In this document: piece by piece, positions 35,255 to 45,553 of the stretch
How the letters are laid out: each line of letters opens with the position of its first letter
How positions within the stretch are numbered: the first letter of the stretch is position 1
DNA from: Methylomonas sp. MK1
GTDB taxonomy: Bacteria > Pseudomonadota > Gammaproteobacteria > Methylococcales > Methylomonadaceae
Direction: 5' to 3'
NCBI RefSeq assembly: GCF_000365425.1
Contig: NZ_AQOV01000001.1
Coordinates: forward strand, 496,001 to 560,000
Length of the DNA: 64,000 nucleotides
Position numbers and translations under genes: made by a program
The notes under the pieces: generated by a model
Seen by the model: the letters and a program-made list of their open reading frames with translations, nothing else
Databases searched by the model: none
Told to the model about the DNA's origin: nothing

Positions 35255-35650
35255 CTAGCGAATGGCTAACAACGCTCTTAGCACATCGACCCGGCTAATC
35301 ATGCCGACAAACTGATCGTTTTGAAAAACCGGAAAACTCCTGGTCGGCGATTCCTGAAATTTACTGGCCACATCCACGAGACTGGCATCGGCATCAACAA
35401 ATTGCGGGTCTTTGCTCATGAACTCTCCCACCTTTCCGGCCATACTTTGGTTGTAAGCGGATTCGACAAACACCTTCATGCCGTCTTTTTCGGAAAATAT
35501 CCCCACCAACTTACCTTGCTGGTCCACAACCGGCACGCTAGTCACTTTGTGGTCCAATAAGATTTTAACCGCCTGAGAAATTTCGGTATCGGGGGTAACG
35601 GTAACGATTTTGGTCGACATATAATCGACTACAGCTATTTTGGCTAGCAT
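35255..35650 (-). CDS. Two-CBS-domain protein
   Basis: 131 residues made of a tandem CBS pair, which binds adenosine nucleotides in many families. Repeat 1: MSTKIVTVTPDTEISQAVKI and SVPVVDQQGKLVGIFSEKD; repeat 2: MSKDPQFVDADASL and SFPVFQNDQFVGMISRVDVL. A near-perfect AGGAGGT ribosome-binding site precedes the ATG. It has no attached effector domain, so it is probably a regulatory module acting on another protein. Confidence 0.9.
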   Translation of the reverse strand: MLAKIAVVDYMSTKIVTVTPDTEISQAVKILLDHKVTSVPVVDQQGKLVGIFSEKDGMKVFVESAYNQSMAGKVGEFMSKDPQFVDADASLVDVASKFQESPTRSFPVFQNDQFVGMISRVDVLRALLAIR

Positions 35651-36042
35651 GGTGTACCTCCTGTTATTATTTTTTATTCTAAGCTTGGACAGCCATGTAA
35701 GCGACCGGTTCAGCGATCAGCTAACTTCTGCCCTATGCGATTATTATAAAAATTCCCCGCACTAGCTAGCTTTATTATTCCCAGCAACATGGCAGCAACG
35801 GCTACGGAAATGCGTTGTGATCTCGGTGTTGAAAACCATGTCCGGGTTAACGGGTTAATTCCGTATTTATCTCACCCACTAATTCGCTGTAACCGCCCTT
35901 TCCAAAAAGCCGCCGCTCTCTACCGGGAACGACAACATGCATGCTTCGGATTAATCAGCTACAAAATGACTATACAACTCGCGTATCAGTCTAAACTTGT
36001 CAAACCGCACATTGACGTTTCTGCTAAATATGGACACCGCTT
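35651..36042. other. Divergent intergenic region between CBS gene and receptor gene
   Basis: 392 bases without a convincing gene. It must hold both divergent promoters. It includes an AT-rich stretch (35740-35785) and TAGCTAGC near 35763. A short open frame at 35789-36103 has no ribosome-binding site and composition unlike the neighbours, so it was not called. Confidence 0.5.
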
Positions 36043-38073
36043 ATGCTTGATTCCCTTAGTAATCACTCCGGACCCCAGGATTTTTCATTACGCAAACTAT
36101 TGACGGTATTAACTGCCACAGTGGCTTTACTGCTGGTAGTCGGCAATATATTTGTCTGGATTAGTCACGGCAAACTACAAACAGCGGAAACCGAAAAGCA
36201 GCGCTTGGTAAACGCTACTCTGGCGTTTAAAAATGTTCGCTATCACGTGGTGCAAATCCAGCAATTTCTGACCGATGCGTCAGCGGTCGGTGAAGACGAT
36301 TACAGCGAAGCCTTAGCGGAAAAAAACGCCGCTCATGCGGAACTGACGAGTTTACTGGCGATGATGCCGGACAAGAAACCGGCGATTAAAGACGCCGATA
36401 ACGCCGTGAGCGAGCTTTATGCCACCGGTGAACGCATGGCAAACGCCTATTTTCAGCAAGGCCGTGAAGCCGGCAACCTGATCATGAAAGCCCCGGAGAA
36501 TGGCTTCGACGCGGCCTCGGAAATTCTGGCCGACAAACTCAATCAGCTTGCCGGCACCTTGGAACAACAAGCCAACGCCGCATCGCAGCAACAAAATCAG
36601 ATGCAAAACCAAATGTTTACGGTCAGCGCCACGGTTGCCGGCCTGGCTTTATTATTGATCGTGTCCGCCAACGTCTGGCTAACGCGAAAATTATTTACCG
36701 TATTAGGCGGCGAACCCAGCTACGCATCAAAAATTGCCGGCAGTATCGCCAAGGGTCAGTTGGACATCAACGTCGCCACTGAGAAAAATGATACCAGCAG
36801 TCTACTGGCTATTATGAAGCTGATGGGCCAGGAACTGACCAGCCATATGCGCGAGATCAACGCGGTTAGTAAGCAAATCGGTCAGTCTTCCTACCAAATA
36901 TCCAATATCTCCGGCGGCATTTCCAATGCCAACCGCTCGGAACAGGCTCGATCTTCCGAGGTAAAAACCGCTACCGAACAACTACGTACTACGACCGAAG
37001 AAGTCGAACGCTTTTCCGTAGAAATCCGCCACCGCACCCAGGAAACGCAAAACACCGCGCAAAAAGGCATCGTCGCCGTTAACGAAAATCTTGATGAAAT
37101 GCGCCGGGTTGTGAAAGAAGTGGAAAGCGCGGAAGCGAAAACCCTGGCACTGCGTCAGGCCAATCGGCAAATTCAGGATATTACCACCACGATCCGTAAC
37201 ATCACCGAGCAAACCAATTTATTGGCCTTGAACGCCGCCATCGAAGCCGCCAGAGCCGGCGAATACGGCAGAGGCTTTGCCGTAGTGGCCGATGAAGTGC
37301 GGAAACTGGCACAAAACGCCTCCAGCGCTACCGCCGAAATCGCCAGCATTATTGGCGAATTAACCAAAATCATCGAAGAAAACACGCACGCGATGGGCTC
37401 CATCATCCAGACCACCAAACAAGGTATGGAAAAAGCCGAAACCACCAGCGTAGTGATTAACGAAATTGTCGGCCAGATAGCGGAAAACGCCGGCACTGCG
37501 CAACAAATTTCCACGGTCACTCGACACCAACTGGATAATGTCAACCAGTTACAAGCCAGAGTACAAGCCTTGTTCGAAGCACTGGGCCAGAACGAATCGA
37601 AAGTGCATATCACTCGAACCATCAGTGATGATCTTTACGTGGTGACCGAAAAAATGCGCAACATGTTAGAGCACTTCAGCTTCGATGCGCAGTGGACGGC
37701 AACACCAGCCGCCAACGAGCACCGCAAATTTCCACGCAGCAGCCACTATTTGCTGGCACATGTGGAAATCGCCGACTTGGTTCTCGACGGGGTCACCGCC
37801 GATTTCAGCATGTCCGGCGCCTGTTTGCGTCTGCCCGTGGCACTGCCCTGCCCGCTAAACAGCTCCATTACTATTCAGCTGCGCATTCCGTACGACAATA
37901 TTCAGCAATACGAATCCCAACTGCCACTGGAGCTTACCTGCACCCTAGTCTGGCACAAACCCGTGGATGGCGAACACCACTACGGCGTCAAATTCAACGA
38001 ATTCATGTCACCGGAGTCCGCACAGAGTTTAAAAGCCTGTTTTGCCTTTTTCAATCACTCCGCAACCTATTAG
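36043..38073 (+). CDS. Chemoreceptor with C-terminal PilZ domain
   Basis: 676 residues. Membrane segments near 20-42 and 190-212 enclose a periplasmic sensor of about 145 residues. [20 protein letters not shown] follows, as in the first receptor of the window. The signalling tip is canonical ([20 protein letters not shown], with both trimer-contact Glu and Arg). The last 125 residues form a PilZ domain: RKFPR (the RxxxR motif) and [11 protein letters not shown] (the D/NxSxxG motif), both required for cyclic-di-GMP binding. The gene stands alone, away from the che cluster. Cyclic-di-GMP probably modulates this receptor directly, as reported for PilZ-bearing Tlp1 in Azospirillum. Confidence 0.92.
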   Translation: MLDSLSNHSGPQDFSLRKLLTVLTATVALLLVVGNIFVWISHGKLQTAETEKQRLVNATLAFKNVRYHVVQIQQFLTDASAVGEDDYSEALAEKNAAHAELTSLLAMMPDKKPAIKDADNAVSELYATGERMANAYFQQGREAGNLIMKAPENGFDAASEILADKLNQLAGTLEQQANAASQQQNQMQNQMFTVSATVAGLALLLIVSANVWLTRKLFTVLGGEPSYASKIAGSIAKGQLDINVATEKNDTSSLLAIMKLMGQELTSHMREINAVSKQIGQSSYQISNISGGISNANRSEQARSSEVKTATEQLRTTTEEVERFSVEIRHRTQETQNTAQKGIVAVNENLDEMRRVVKEVESAEAKTLALRQANRQIQDITTTIRNITEQTNLLALNAAIEAARAGEYGRGFAVVADEVRKLAQNASSATAEIASIIGELTKIIEENTHAMGSIIQTTKQGMEKAETTSVVINEIVGQIAENAGTAQQISTVTRHQLDNVNQLQARVQALFEALGQNESKVHITRTISDDLYVVTEKMRNMLEHFSFDAQWTATPAANEHRKFPRSSHYLLAHVEIADLVLDGVTADFSMSGACLRLPVALPCPLNSSITIQLRIPYDNIQQYESQLPLELTCTLVWHKPVDGEHHYGVKFNEFMSPESAQSLKACFAFFNHSATY

Positions 38074-38103
38074 CCGCGGTTTGAAAATACTCGGCTCAAA
38101 AAC

Positions 38104-38460
38104 TCAATCGAACGCGTTGCAGCAAGGGCATTTCCAATCGACGTCCGCTGGCCGCGTCGGGTGCACATGATTCAGCAGTTTTTTCGAGCCGCCGAAATCA
38201 TGATAATTTTGGCAGACTTTTTCGAACGCGGCCTTGGGCGATGCGGCATAGCTAAACTTAAATTTGGGATATCTGCCCACGTGTTGTTTCAAGCGGGCGT
38301 TTAGGTCGGTTTCCGAACGGCCCACGTATTTGACGACAAACTTATTGGTTTTTTGATTGATAATGCCCAAGGCATAATTGCCCTCGGCGCTTTCGGTGAT
38401 TAGTTCGTTGATTTTGGCATTGCTCAAATCGTAAGCCCCTTGCATATCAAGTGAAGCCAT
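38104..38460 (-). CDS. GIY-YIG-like small protein with CxxC tail
   Basis: 118 residues. NYALGIINQ and KYVGRSETDLNARLKQHVG resemble the GIY and YIG strands and the following Arg/His of GIY-YIG nucleases; AAFEKVCQNYH would supply the catalytic Glu and KLLNHVHP the late Asn. The C-terminus WKCPCC has two closely spaced Cys pairs suited to a zinc site. The tripeptide spacing deviates from standard members, so assignment is tentative. Monocistronic, with a GGAGG ribosome-binding site. Confidence 0.6.
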   Translation of the reverse strand: MASLDMQGAYDLSNAKINELITESAEGNYALGIINQKTNKFVVKYVGRSETDLNARLKQHVGRYPKFKFSYAASPKAAFEKVCQNYHDFGGSKKLLNHVHPTRPADVDWKCPCCNAFD

Positions 38461-38668
38461 GTGTCCTCCTGTAGCGTCTAGCTATTCTTATAATCAAGTC
38501 GTAGGTCTGGCAAATATGCCTGATAGCAGGATAATACTCTCATCTGGGTCAAGTATTACTTTAAATATTGCAAGTTCAGTCCGACGCATTTGTAAGGGGC
38601 TGCTCGACCGGACAGAATATACCGCTTAGGATTAACGAATTTTACAGGTGTCCACACCAGGAGCCGGG

Positions 38669-39838
38669 ATGCATCGCTTGATATTTTCGGAGTGTTTGGC
38701 AAGTGTTGTTTGTTTGCTGCTGGCTTTCCCGGCGCACAGCACCGAATGGCAAGTCGGCCCGCAGCGCGCGCTTAAACTGCCTAGTGCCGCTGCGAGACTG
38801 GCCAAAGACGGCGATGTAGTCAGTATCGATGCCGGGCTTTATCGGGGCGATATCGCCAGCTGGCCGCAGCAGCGGCTGACCATACGCGGACTGGCAGGCG
38901 GCGCCCATCTGGAAGCGCTCGGCAATTCTGCGGAAGACAAAGCGATTTGGGTGCTAAAAGGCAACGACGTTGTCGTTGAGAATATCGAACTTTCGGGTGC
39001 AACCGCGCCGGCTCTGAACGGCGCCGGCATCCGCTTCGAAGGTACTAATCTGACCCTGAGGAACTGCCATTTCCATCACAACCAGATGGGCATCTTGACC
39101 GGAGTTAACCCTGACAGCGACATCGTGATCGAAAACTCGGAGTTTAACGACAATACCGTCGATTATCCGCGCTACGGCAAACTGGGCCATAACATCTACA
39201 TCGGCAATATCCGCCGTTTTACCCTGCAAAATTCTTATGTCCACGATGCCAGCACCGGCCATAACGTCAAATCGCGGGCCAGGGAAAACTATATTCTTTA
39301 CAATCGCATCACCGACGAACGTAACGGCTCCAGTTATCTGGTGGACTTACCCGATGGCGGCGCCGGCTATCTGATTGGGAATCTGTTTCATCAGGGTGCA
39401 AACACCGAAAATGCCGCAATGCTGGCGTTTGCCGCCGAAAACAACCAAACCCAGCCGAATCAACAGCTTTATCTGGTCAACAATACCTTCGTCAACGATC
39501 ATCCCGGCGGTGCATTCCTGAATAATCACAGTATCGCCACAGCGATGTTAATCAACAATCTGTTGGTAGGCGAAGCCACCGAACTGGTTGGTCCCAACCT
39601 GGAAAACCACGACCTCAAGGCTACGGCCACCGTGTTAAGCGATCCGGCAAGTTACGATTACCGCCTGAAGTCAGATGCCCCGGCAATCGATCAAGGCATC
39701 TCTCCCGGATTCGCCGCCAACGGGATGCTGCTTAATCCGCAATTTGTCTATCGCCATCCGCGCGGCAGCGAAAAACGCCGCCAACAAGGACCGCTTGATG
39801 TGGGTGCCTACGAATTTATCGCCAAACAGCCGGATTAA
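38669..39838 (+). CDS. Secreted right-handed parallel beta-helix protein
   Basis: 389 residues from the ATG at 38669 (AGGAG upstream). The signal peptide ends LLLAFPAHSTEW. Repeating coils of 20-25 residues rich in Asn, Gly and Ile (GNDVVVENIELSGATAP, GTNLTLRNCHFHHNQMG, NSEFNDNTVDY, RRFTLQNSYVHDAS) are the mark of the Pbh1 beta-helix fold used by polysaccharide lyases and many carbohydrate-binding surface proteins. No catalytic signature was identified. Located on the plus strand next to the OFA transporter pair, which is on the opposite strand. Confidence 0.82.
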   Translation: MHRLIFSECLASVVCLLLAFPAHSTEWQVGPQRALKLPSAAARLAKDGDVVSIDAGLYRGDIASWPQQRLTIRGLAGGAHLEALGNSAEDKAIWVLKGNDVVVENIELSGATAPALNGAGIRFEGTNLTLRNCHFHHNQMGILTGVNPDSDIVIENSEFNDNTVDYPRYGKLGHNIYIGNIRRFTLQNSYVHDASTGHNVKSRARENYILYNRITDERNGSSYLVDLPDGGAGYLIGNLFHQGANTENAAMLAFAAENNQTQPNQQLYLVNNTFVNDHPGGAFLNNHSIATAMLINNLLVGEATELVGPNLENHDLKATATVLSDPASYDYRLKSDAPAIDQGISPGFAANGMLLNPQFVYRHPRGSEKRRQQGPLDVGAYEFIAKQPD

Positions 39839-39841
39839 ACC

Positions 39842-39970
39842 TCAGCCGAACAAAGCCAAGGCCTTTTTCAACGTAGACCACACCCCCCAACTAAGCGGAA
39901 TCAGCACATAAAGCCAAAATACCGCCAACAGCCAGGGGCTGGAAGATTTACTGGTTTCTGAGTTATTCAT
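39842..39970 (-). CDS. Small partner of OFA-type MFS transporter, 42 residues
   Basis: Minus-strand frame from the ATG at 39970: MNNSETSKSSSPWLLAVFWL, then a membrane helix and the tail WSTLKKALALFG. Such tiny single-helix proteins are found next to oxalate/formate antiporter-family transporters and are annotated as a small subunit. It begins 20 bases after the stop of that transporter, on the same strand, so the two are surely cotranscribed. Confidence 0.75.
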   Translation of the reverse strand: MNNSETSKSSSPWLLAVFWLYVLIPLSWGVWSTLKKALALFG

Positions 39971-39989
39971 GGATTGCCCCCTGCCTTGC

Positions 39990-41396
39990 TTAATGATCGG
40001 CGTCATCGGCCGGATAAATACCGTCCAGCTCGTCGAAATCGCCGTGTTTCATGTGATGTTTCTCGTGTACCGGCCGTATCGACAGATTGGCAATAAAACC
40101 CACCACCAATAATCCGGCCATGATGTACATGGTGACGTTGTAGGCATCGGCCTTTGCTACGCCCTGGTTTATTTGATATTCGCGGATGTAATTGACCAAC
40201 ACCGGTCCCAACACCCCGGCAGTGGACCAGGCCGTCAGCAAGCGGCCGTGTATGCCGCCAACGAAACGGGTGCCGAAAATATCCGCCAGATAAGCCGGAA
40301 TTGTGGAAAAACCGCCGCCGTACATACTCATAATCAAGGCGTACAACAGCACGAACAGCGCCATATTGCCGGTCATACCCATGGTAGGTATCGTGGAATA
40401 CAAGCCAGCGCCCACTGCGAAGAAAATAAAGTAAGTATTTTTACGGCCGAGAAAATCCGAAGCCGACGACCAGAAAAACCGCCCACCCATATTAAACAAG
40501 CTCAGCAAACCGACGAAACCGGCCGCCGAAGCCGGCGTTACCGAGCCTTTAAACATCTCTTGTATCATCACCGAGGCTTGACCCAACACACCGATGCCGG
40601 CTGTCACGTTCAGACACAACACCAGCCACAACAAATAAAACTGCGGGGTTTTCAGGGCTTGGTCGATATGCACATGCTTGTCGGTGATCATTTTGTTTTG
40701 CACCAACGGCGGTGTCCAGCCTTCCGGTTGCCAGTTGGGCGGCGGTATGCGGATGGTCAATGCGCCTATCAGCATCGAACAAAAATACAGGCCGCCCATC
40801 ACCAAAAATGTTTGCACTACCCCGACCGATTCGGCCGATTTGAACTGGTCCATCAGCAGCACCGACAAGGGCGCGCCTATCATCGCGCCGCCGCCGAAAC
40901 CCATGATGGCCATGCCGGTTGCCATACCGCGCCGATCCGGAAACCATTTGATCAAAGTCGATACCGGCGACACATAACCCAGGCCTAGGCCAATCCCGCC
41001 GATTACCCCGTAACCGAGATAAATCAACCAGATTTCGTGCAGGTGCACGCCCAGCGCAGAGATCAAAAAACCGCCGCCAAAACAACAGGCCGCGACGAAC
41101 ATCGTTAAGCGTGGCCCGACTTTTTCCAGCCATTTGCCGCCGAACGCCGCCGACAAACCTAAAAACACAATCGCCAGACTGAAGATCCAGCCCAGCGTAG
41201 TCAGCTTCCAATCGTCCGGCGCGGAACTAGCGACACCTATCACTCGCGTCAACGGATCATTAAACACACTGAATGCGTAGGCTTGGCCGATGCACAAATG
41301 CACCGACAAAGCCGCCGGAGGTACCAACCAACGGCTATAGCCGGGCTGCGCGACGCTATGTTGTTTGGAAAAAAATCCCGACATACTTGAATCCAT
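39990..41396 (-). CDS. OFA-family major facilitator transporter (oxalate/formate antiporter-like)
   Basis: 468 residues and 12 membrane segments. The family motif PPAALSVHLCIGQAYAFSVF opens the membrane domain, and GYGVIGGIGLGLGYVSPVSTLIKWFPDRRGMATG covers the central loop (quoted in part: GLGLGYVSPVS). The C-terminal tail is His/Asp-rich (HEKHHMKHGDFDELDGIYP). The OFA family exchanges small carboxylates such as oxalate and formate; the real substrate here is not shown. Followed by its 42-residue partner. An alternative start lies four codons in. Confidence 0.9.
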   Translation of the reverse strand: MDSSMSGFFSKQHSVAQPGYSRWLVPPAALSVHLCIGQAYAFSVFNDPLTRVIGVASSAPDDWKLTTLGWIFSLAIVFLGLSAAFGGKWLEKVGPRLTMFVAACCFGGGFLISALGVHLHEIWLIYLGYGVIGGIGLGLGYVSPVSTLIKWFPDRRGMATGMAIMGFGGGAMIGAPLSVLLMDQFKSAESVGVVQTFLVMGGLYFCSMLIGALTIRIPPPNWQPEGWTPPLVQNKMITDKHVHIDQALKTPQFYLLWLVLCLNVTAGIGVLGQASVMIQEMFKGSVTPASAAGFVGLLSLFNMGGRFFWSSASDFLGRKNTYFIFFAVGAGLYSTIPTMGMTGNMALFVLLYALIMSMYGGGFSTIPAYLADIFGTRFVGGIHGRLLTAWSTAGVLGPVLVNYIREYQINQGVAKADAYNVTMYIMAGLLVVGFIANLSIRPVHEKHHMKHGDFDELDGIYPADDADH

Positions 41397-41705
41397 TGTT
41401 TAGCTAAATTATCGATATTGGCGTTTTCCCGCAGCGCCGGCCTATGCGACATTTTAGCATTGCCGGCCGGCAGGCTTTAAATCCAATATCGGCCAAGCCG
41501 CGTCCTGATACTTGCTGTCTGCATCAACGCCAAGCCTGCAAACAAAGCCATATACCGCAAACCGACCCATTTAATTAACACAGATTAATTAAAAAATTAA
41601 CACTTGATCTACCGTATTCCCCGCCACTCTGGGTCTTCAGATCTCGGCACACTACTTGCTGTCTCCGAAAAGCCTTATAACTTCTAAATACCTGACTAAA
41701 AAACA
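41397..41705. other. Divergent intergenic region before the TonB receptor
   Basis: 309 bases between the OFA transporter and the TonB-dependent receptor. It contains a striking AT-rich patch at 41572-41602 with two copies of TTAATTAA separated by six bases, likely a regulator-binding or promoter region. No canonical Fur box was recognised. Confidence 0.45.
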
Positions 41706-44057
41706 ATGAAAAAAACCAAGTTACAGGATTTTCCAGTTGCCCAAACCGGCCAACTAGCAGGCGTCGCCGCCTTGCTTTTTTCGCTGCACGGCATCGCTAA
41801 CGCCGCCGAGCCATCGCCGACCGAGGATCTAAAAAACAGCGAGACAACCAGCAAAACCAAAATCGCCAGAACCGCCAACCAAAGCCAAACCAGCGACAAT
41901 GCCACTACCCTGGATACGGTCACCGTCGCTGGAACGGCCCCATTTAATCCACCCAACCAAAAACCGCAACTGGATACCGAAGCCGCCACCGGCAGCCGCT
42001 TGGGCCTGACGCCTCGCGAGACGCCGGCTTCGATCACCATCATTGACCGGGCGACTTTCGAAAAACGCGGCGCTCAGACTACGCAGGAAGCCTTGGAAAA
42101 AGCTCCAGGCATACTCGTATCGTCGCAACCCGGCTCGGCCGGTTCTGTATCGATGCGCGGCTTTACCGGCGCGCAAATCACCCAGTTATTCAACGGTATC
42201 ACCGTGCAATATGATGTCGTTGCCGCTCGGCCCATCGACAGCTGGATCACTGACCGGGTTGAGGTGTTGGGCGGACCGTCTACATTCTTATACGGTCAAG
42301 GCGCGGTAGGCGGCTCGGTCAACTACGTCAGCAAAATCGCGCATCGCGGCCTGGATGAACACCACGGCTTGGTCTCGCTGGGCGAATATTTAAACCGCAG
42401 AGCTTCCTATGGTTTTAACGGCCAGCTCGGCAATACGGATAACTGGCTACAAGCGGACATCAGTTACTTAGGTTCCGAGGGCTATATCGACAACACGGAA
42501 GCCGATTCCGGGGTGATGTCGTTTTCCTTGTTAAGCGACATTACGTCCAAACTGTCGCACACCATCGCCTTTGAGCACCAGATGGAGGATCGTGACTCTT
42601 ACTGGGGTACGCCGGTACTTAATCCGGTGGTCAACGGCCGAATCGTACCCTGGGGCACTGAGGGATTGGGCCCCAACGAAGGGCAAATAGACCCCGGCAC
42701 CCGCTTTAAAAACTATAACGCAAGTGGTTCGGTATTTGATCAGCAGGTGTTTTGGTTACGCGACATTGTCGATTATCAACTGTCCGATAACACGCAATTC
42801 AAAAACACCTTTTACTATTACAAAGCGGATCGCCAGTACTTAAACGTAGAAGGTTACGACTGGAACAGCACGAATACCCTGATTACCCGTAATAAATCGT
42901 TTGCGGTAAATCACGATCAGGCTCTGGTCGGCAACCGATTCGAAATCGTGCATAGCAGCAATTGGTTCAGCCTGCCTTCGAAAGTCTCGGCCGGGGTCGA
43001 CATTGCCTACAACAAGCAAACCCGCGCACCCAGCATGGAAAGCTCGTCAGGCACCGTCAGCATCGTCAATCCATATAATTTCAGCACCGGCACCTACTAC
43101 GACAACCCTTTAGCCACCGGGCCAATCACCAACGCCCGCAACGAGTTGTATACCGTCGCCGGCTATGCCGAAAACCGCCTGACCCTGGTGCCCGATCTGA
43201 ATTTGATCACCGGCGTGCGGGTGGACGACATACGCTTGGATTCAAAGAATCTGCGCACGTCCTTTGTTGCACCAACCGCCACCAACCCCGCCGCTTTCGG
43301 CCGCCGCTGGACCGCTGTGACCTGGCGCGCAGCACTGATGTACGACATCACCTCCACCTTTAACGTCTACGCGCAATACAGCACCGCCGCCGATCCGCCA
43401 TCCGGCATTTTGACCACCGGCACCTTCGCCGCGCTGCAAGACTTCGACCTCACAACGGGCCGGCAAGCGGAGGTGGGTACTAAATTCGACTTTTGGGACG
43501 GCAAAGGCTCGGCGACGCTGGCGGGCTACTACATCGAACGCAAAAACCTATCAATAACCGATCCGACGGACCGAAATCGGCAGTTACCAATAGGTGCACA
43601 GTCCTCTGGCGGTGTGGAGGCCAATGTCGGCGTACAACTCAACGATCAATGGAGCGTACAAGGCAACATGGCCTATGTCGATGCCCAGTACGACAAGTTC
43701 CTGGAAACCGTCGGTACCAGCACGGTGTCAAGAAAAGGCAATCGGCCGGCCAATGTCGCCAAATGGGTGGCCAACGCGTGGCTAACCTGGGATTTCGATG
43801 CCGATTGGCAATGGAATTTTGGATCGCGCTACGTCGGCGACCGCTTCGTCGATACCGCCAACCTGATCAAAACCCCGGCCTATGCGGTATTCGATACCCA
43901 ACTGTCGTGGAAATTTAACCCAAAAGCCACCGTCACCGCGCGGGTTAAAAACCTGTCCGACGAGCAACACGTCGAATGGGGTAGCGGCGGTAGCGCCCCG
44001 TTATTCTTTGTCGCTGCACCGCGTACCTTCATGATGGAATTGAAAGTAGACTTTTAA
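41706..44057 (+). CDS. TonB-dependent siderophore receptor
   Basis: Outer-membrane importer of 783 residues. The signal peptide ends GIANAAEP; a TonB box DTVTV lies near residue 76; the plug domain contains RETPASITIIDRATFEKRG and MRGFTGAQITQLFNGI; the C-terminal barrel ends in FMMELKVDF, with the terminal Phe required for assembly. It belongs to the ferrichrome/pseudobactin-type siderophore receptor family. Its stop overlaps the ATG of the PepSY gene (TAATG), so uptake and reduction may be coupled. Confidence 0.93.
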   Translation: MKKTKLQDFPVAQTGQLAGVAALLFSLHGIANAAEPSPTEDLKNSETTSKTKIARTANQSQTSDNATTLDTVTVAGTAPFNPPNQKPQLDTEAATGSRLGLTPRETPASITIIDRATFEKRGAQTTQEALEKAPGILVSSQPGSAGSVSMRGFTGAQITQLFNGITVQYDVVAARPIDSWITDRVEVLGGPSTFLYGQGAVGGSVNYVSKIAHRGLDEHHGLVSLGEYLNRRASYGFNGQLGNTDNWLQADISYLGSEGYIDNTEADSGVMSFSLLSDITSKLSHTIAFEHQMEDRDSYWGTPVLNPVVNGRIVPWGTEGLGPNEGQIDPGTRFKNYNASGSVFDQQVFWLRDIVDYQLSDNTQFKNTFYYYKADRQYLNVEGYDWNSTNTLITRNKSFAVNHDQALVGNRFEIVHSSNWFSLPSKVSAGVDIAYNKQTRAPSMESSSGTVSIVNPYNFSTGTYYDNPLATGPITNARNELYTVAGYAENRLTLVPDLNLITGVRVDDIRLDSKNLRTSFVAPTATNPAAFGRRWTAVTWRAALMYDITSTFNVYAQYSTAADPPSGILTTGTFAALQDFDLTTGRQAEVGTKFDFWDGKGSATLAGYYIERKNLSITDPTDRNRQLPIGAQSSGGVEANVGVQLNDQWSVQGNMAYVDAQYDKFLETVGTSTVSRKGNRPANVAKWVANAWLTWDFDADWQWNFGSRYVGDRFVDTANLIKTPAYAVFDTQLSWKFNPKATVTARVKNLSDEQHVEWGSGGSAPLFFVAAPRTFMMELKVDF

Positions 44058-45553
44058 TGCTCACCAGGTTCAAGCGCTATCTATACCTGAGCCATCGCTG
44101 GCTGGGTATAGTGCTATGCCTGTTTATGGCGATGTGGTTCGTGTCCGGGGTAGTGATGATGTATATCGGCTACCCCAAACTAACGCCGCAAGAAAGGCTG
44201 AGCGGCTTACCTGGCTTGGCCGAGGAGCGCTGCCGCATCAGCCTGGCGCAAGCACTGGCCGCTACTGATCAACCTAAAAGCCCCGATAGCGTGCGCTTGA
44301 CCAGCGTGGCCGGCGTACCGCGTTATGTGTTTGCTTACGGCAAAAAGCAAATTGCCGTCGATGCCGAAACCGGGAACCGTATCGATCAAGTCACGCCGGC
44401 TCAGGCGTTGGCATCAGCCGGGAATTTTCTGGCAACAGCCAGCGGCCATTATCTGGACAGCATCAATGAAGACGCCTGGACGCATTCCAAAGCACTGGAC
44501 GAACATCGCCCGCTACACCGAGTGCAAATGGACGACGAGCAAGCCACGCTGCTTTATATTTCCAACACTACCGGCGAAGTCGTACGCGACGCCAATCAAA
44601 ACGAACGCATCTGGAACTGGCTGGGCGCCTGGATTCATTGGTTGTACCCGTTTCGCGGCGGCGCACTGGATAATTACGCTGCCGACATCATCATTTACAC
44701 CGCGCTGGCCGGTTCGATATTGAGCCTGTTCGGCATCGCGGTTGGCCTACTGCGCTGGCGGTTTAAAGGCCGGTACAAGCACGGCACGAAAACCCCATAC
44801 CGCAACGGCTGGATGCGTTGGCATCACTTGCTGGGATTGGGCTTTGGCGTAATCGCTTTCACCTGGATACTCAGCGGCTTATTTTCGATGAACCCGTGGA
44901 AAATATTCGATTCCACCGCTGCAAAACCTAGCATGCAAGCCTACATGGGCGGAGAAATTTCGCCACAATATTTCCCATTATCCGTGCCGGAGGCTTTGGC
45001 TCGCTTCCAAGAGACAGGATTTCAAGTACGAGAAATCGAATGGCGCTTACTGAACGGTCATGGATATTACATCGGCTTTGACGCCCTAGGCCGCAGCCGT
45101 ATCCAGACGGCACAGGCTAATGGCCTGGTTTTCGAAAAATTCGGCTGGCCGGAACTGCAAAATGCGGCGGAACGGCTAATGGATCAGAGCAAAATCACCC
45201 AGCAAAGCGTGTTAAACGAATACGACTTTTACTACTACAGCCGCGCTGCGCATACCATGACCGGGCACATCGAAAAACGTTTGCCTATCCTGCGTCTGGA
45301 ATTCGCCGACTCCGACAGCACTTGGCTGCATCTCGATCCCTACACCGGTAACTTCAGCAAACTCGATGCCGGTAGACGCGTCAGCCGCTGGCTGTTTGCT
45401 TTTTTGCATAGTTGGGACTGGCTGCCATTACTAAACAATCGGCCAATCTGGGATATTTTGTTGATAGTGTTTAGCACCGGCGGTTTGTTGATTAGCGCAA
45501 GCGGCATCATCATCGGCTGGCAGCGCGTGAAGCGAAAGCTGTCTACTCCTTAA
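44057..45553 (+). CDS. PepSY-domain membrane protein (PiuB/iron-reductase-like)
   Basis: 498 residues with four membrane segments: near 15-37 (LGIVLCLFMAMWFVSGVVMM), 215-237, 255-275 and 465-485. Histidines within or next to the helices (LSHRWLGI, WMRWHHLLGLGFG, FAFLHSWDW) fit a haem- or metal-binding role, and PepSY domains fill the loops. Proteins of this kind are commonly coupled to siderophore receptors and are thought to help release iron in the periplasm. Starts one base inside the receptor stop. Confidence 0.88.
   Translation: MLTRFKRYLYLSHRWLGIVLCLFMAMWFVSGVVMMYIGYPKLTPQERLSGLPGLAEERCRISLAQALAATDQPKSPDSVRLTSVAGVPRYVFAYGKKQIAVDAETGNRIDQVTPAQALASAGNFLATASGHYLDSINEDAWTHSKALDEHRPLHRVQMDDEQATLLYISNTTGEVVRDANQNERIWNWLGAWIHWLYPFRGGALDNYAADIIIYTALAGSILSLFGIAVGLLRWRFKGRYKHGTKTPYRNGWMRWHHLLGLGFGVIAFTWILSGLFSMNPWKIFDSTAAKPSMQAYMGGEISPQYFPLSVPEALARFQETGFQVREIEWRLLNGHGYYIGFDALGRSRIQTAQANGLVFEKFGWPELQNAAERLMDQSKITQQSVLNEYDFYYYSRAAHTMTGHIEKRLPILRLEFADSDSTWLHLDPYTGNFSKLDAGRRVSRWLFAFLHSWDWLPLLNNRPIWDILLIVFSTGGLLISASGIIIGWQRVKRKLSTP

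Noticed and set aside
35789..36103. 104-codon plus-strand frame before the PilZ receptor
   Set aside because: Overlaps the receptor start, no ribosome-binding site, and a composition unlike coding DNA here.
40173..40988. 271-codon open frame on the plus strand, Gln/His/Arg rich
   Set aside because: Antisense to the OFA transporter; the composition is what a reversed membrane protein gives.
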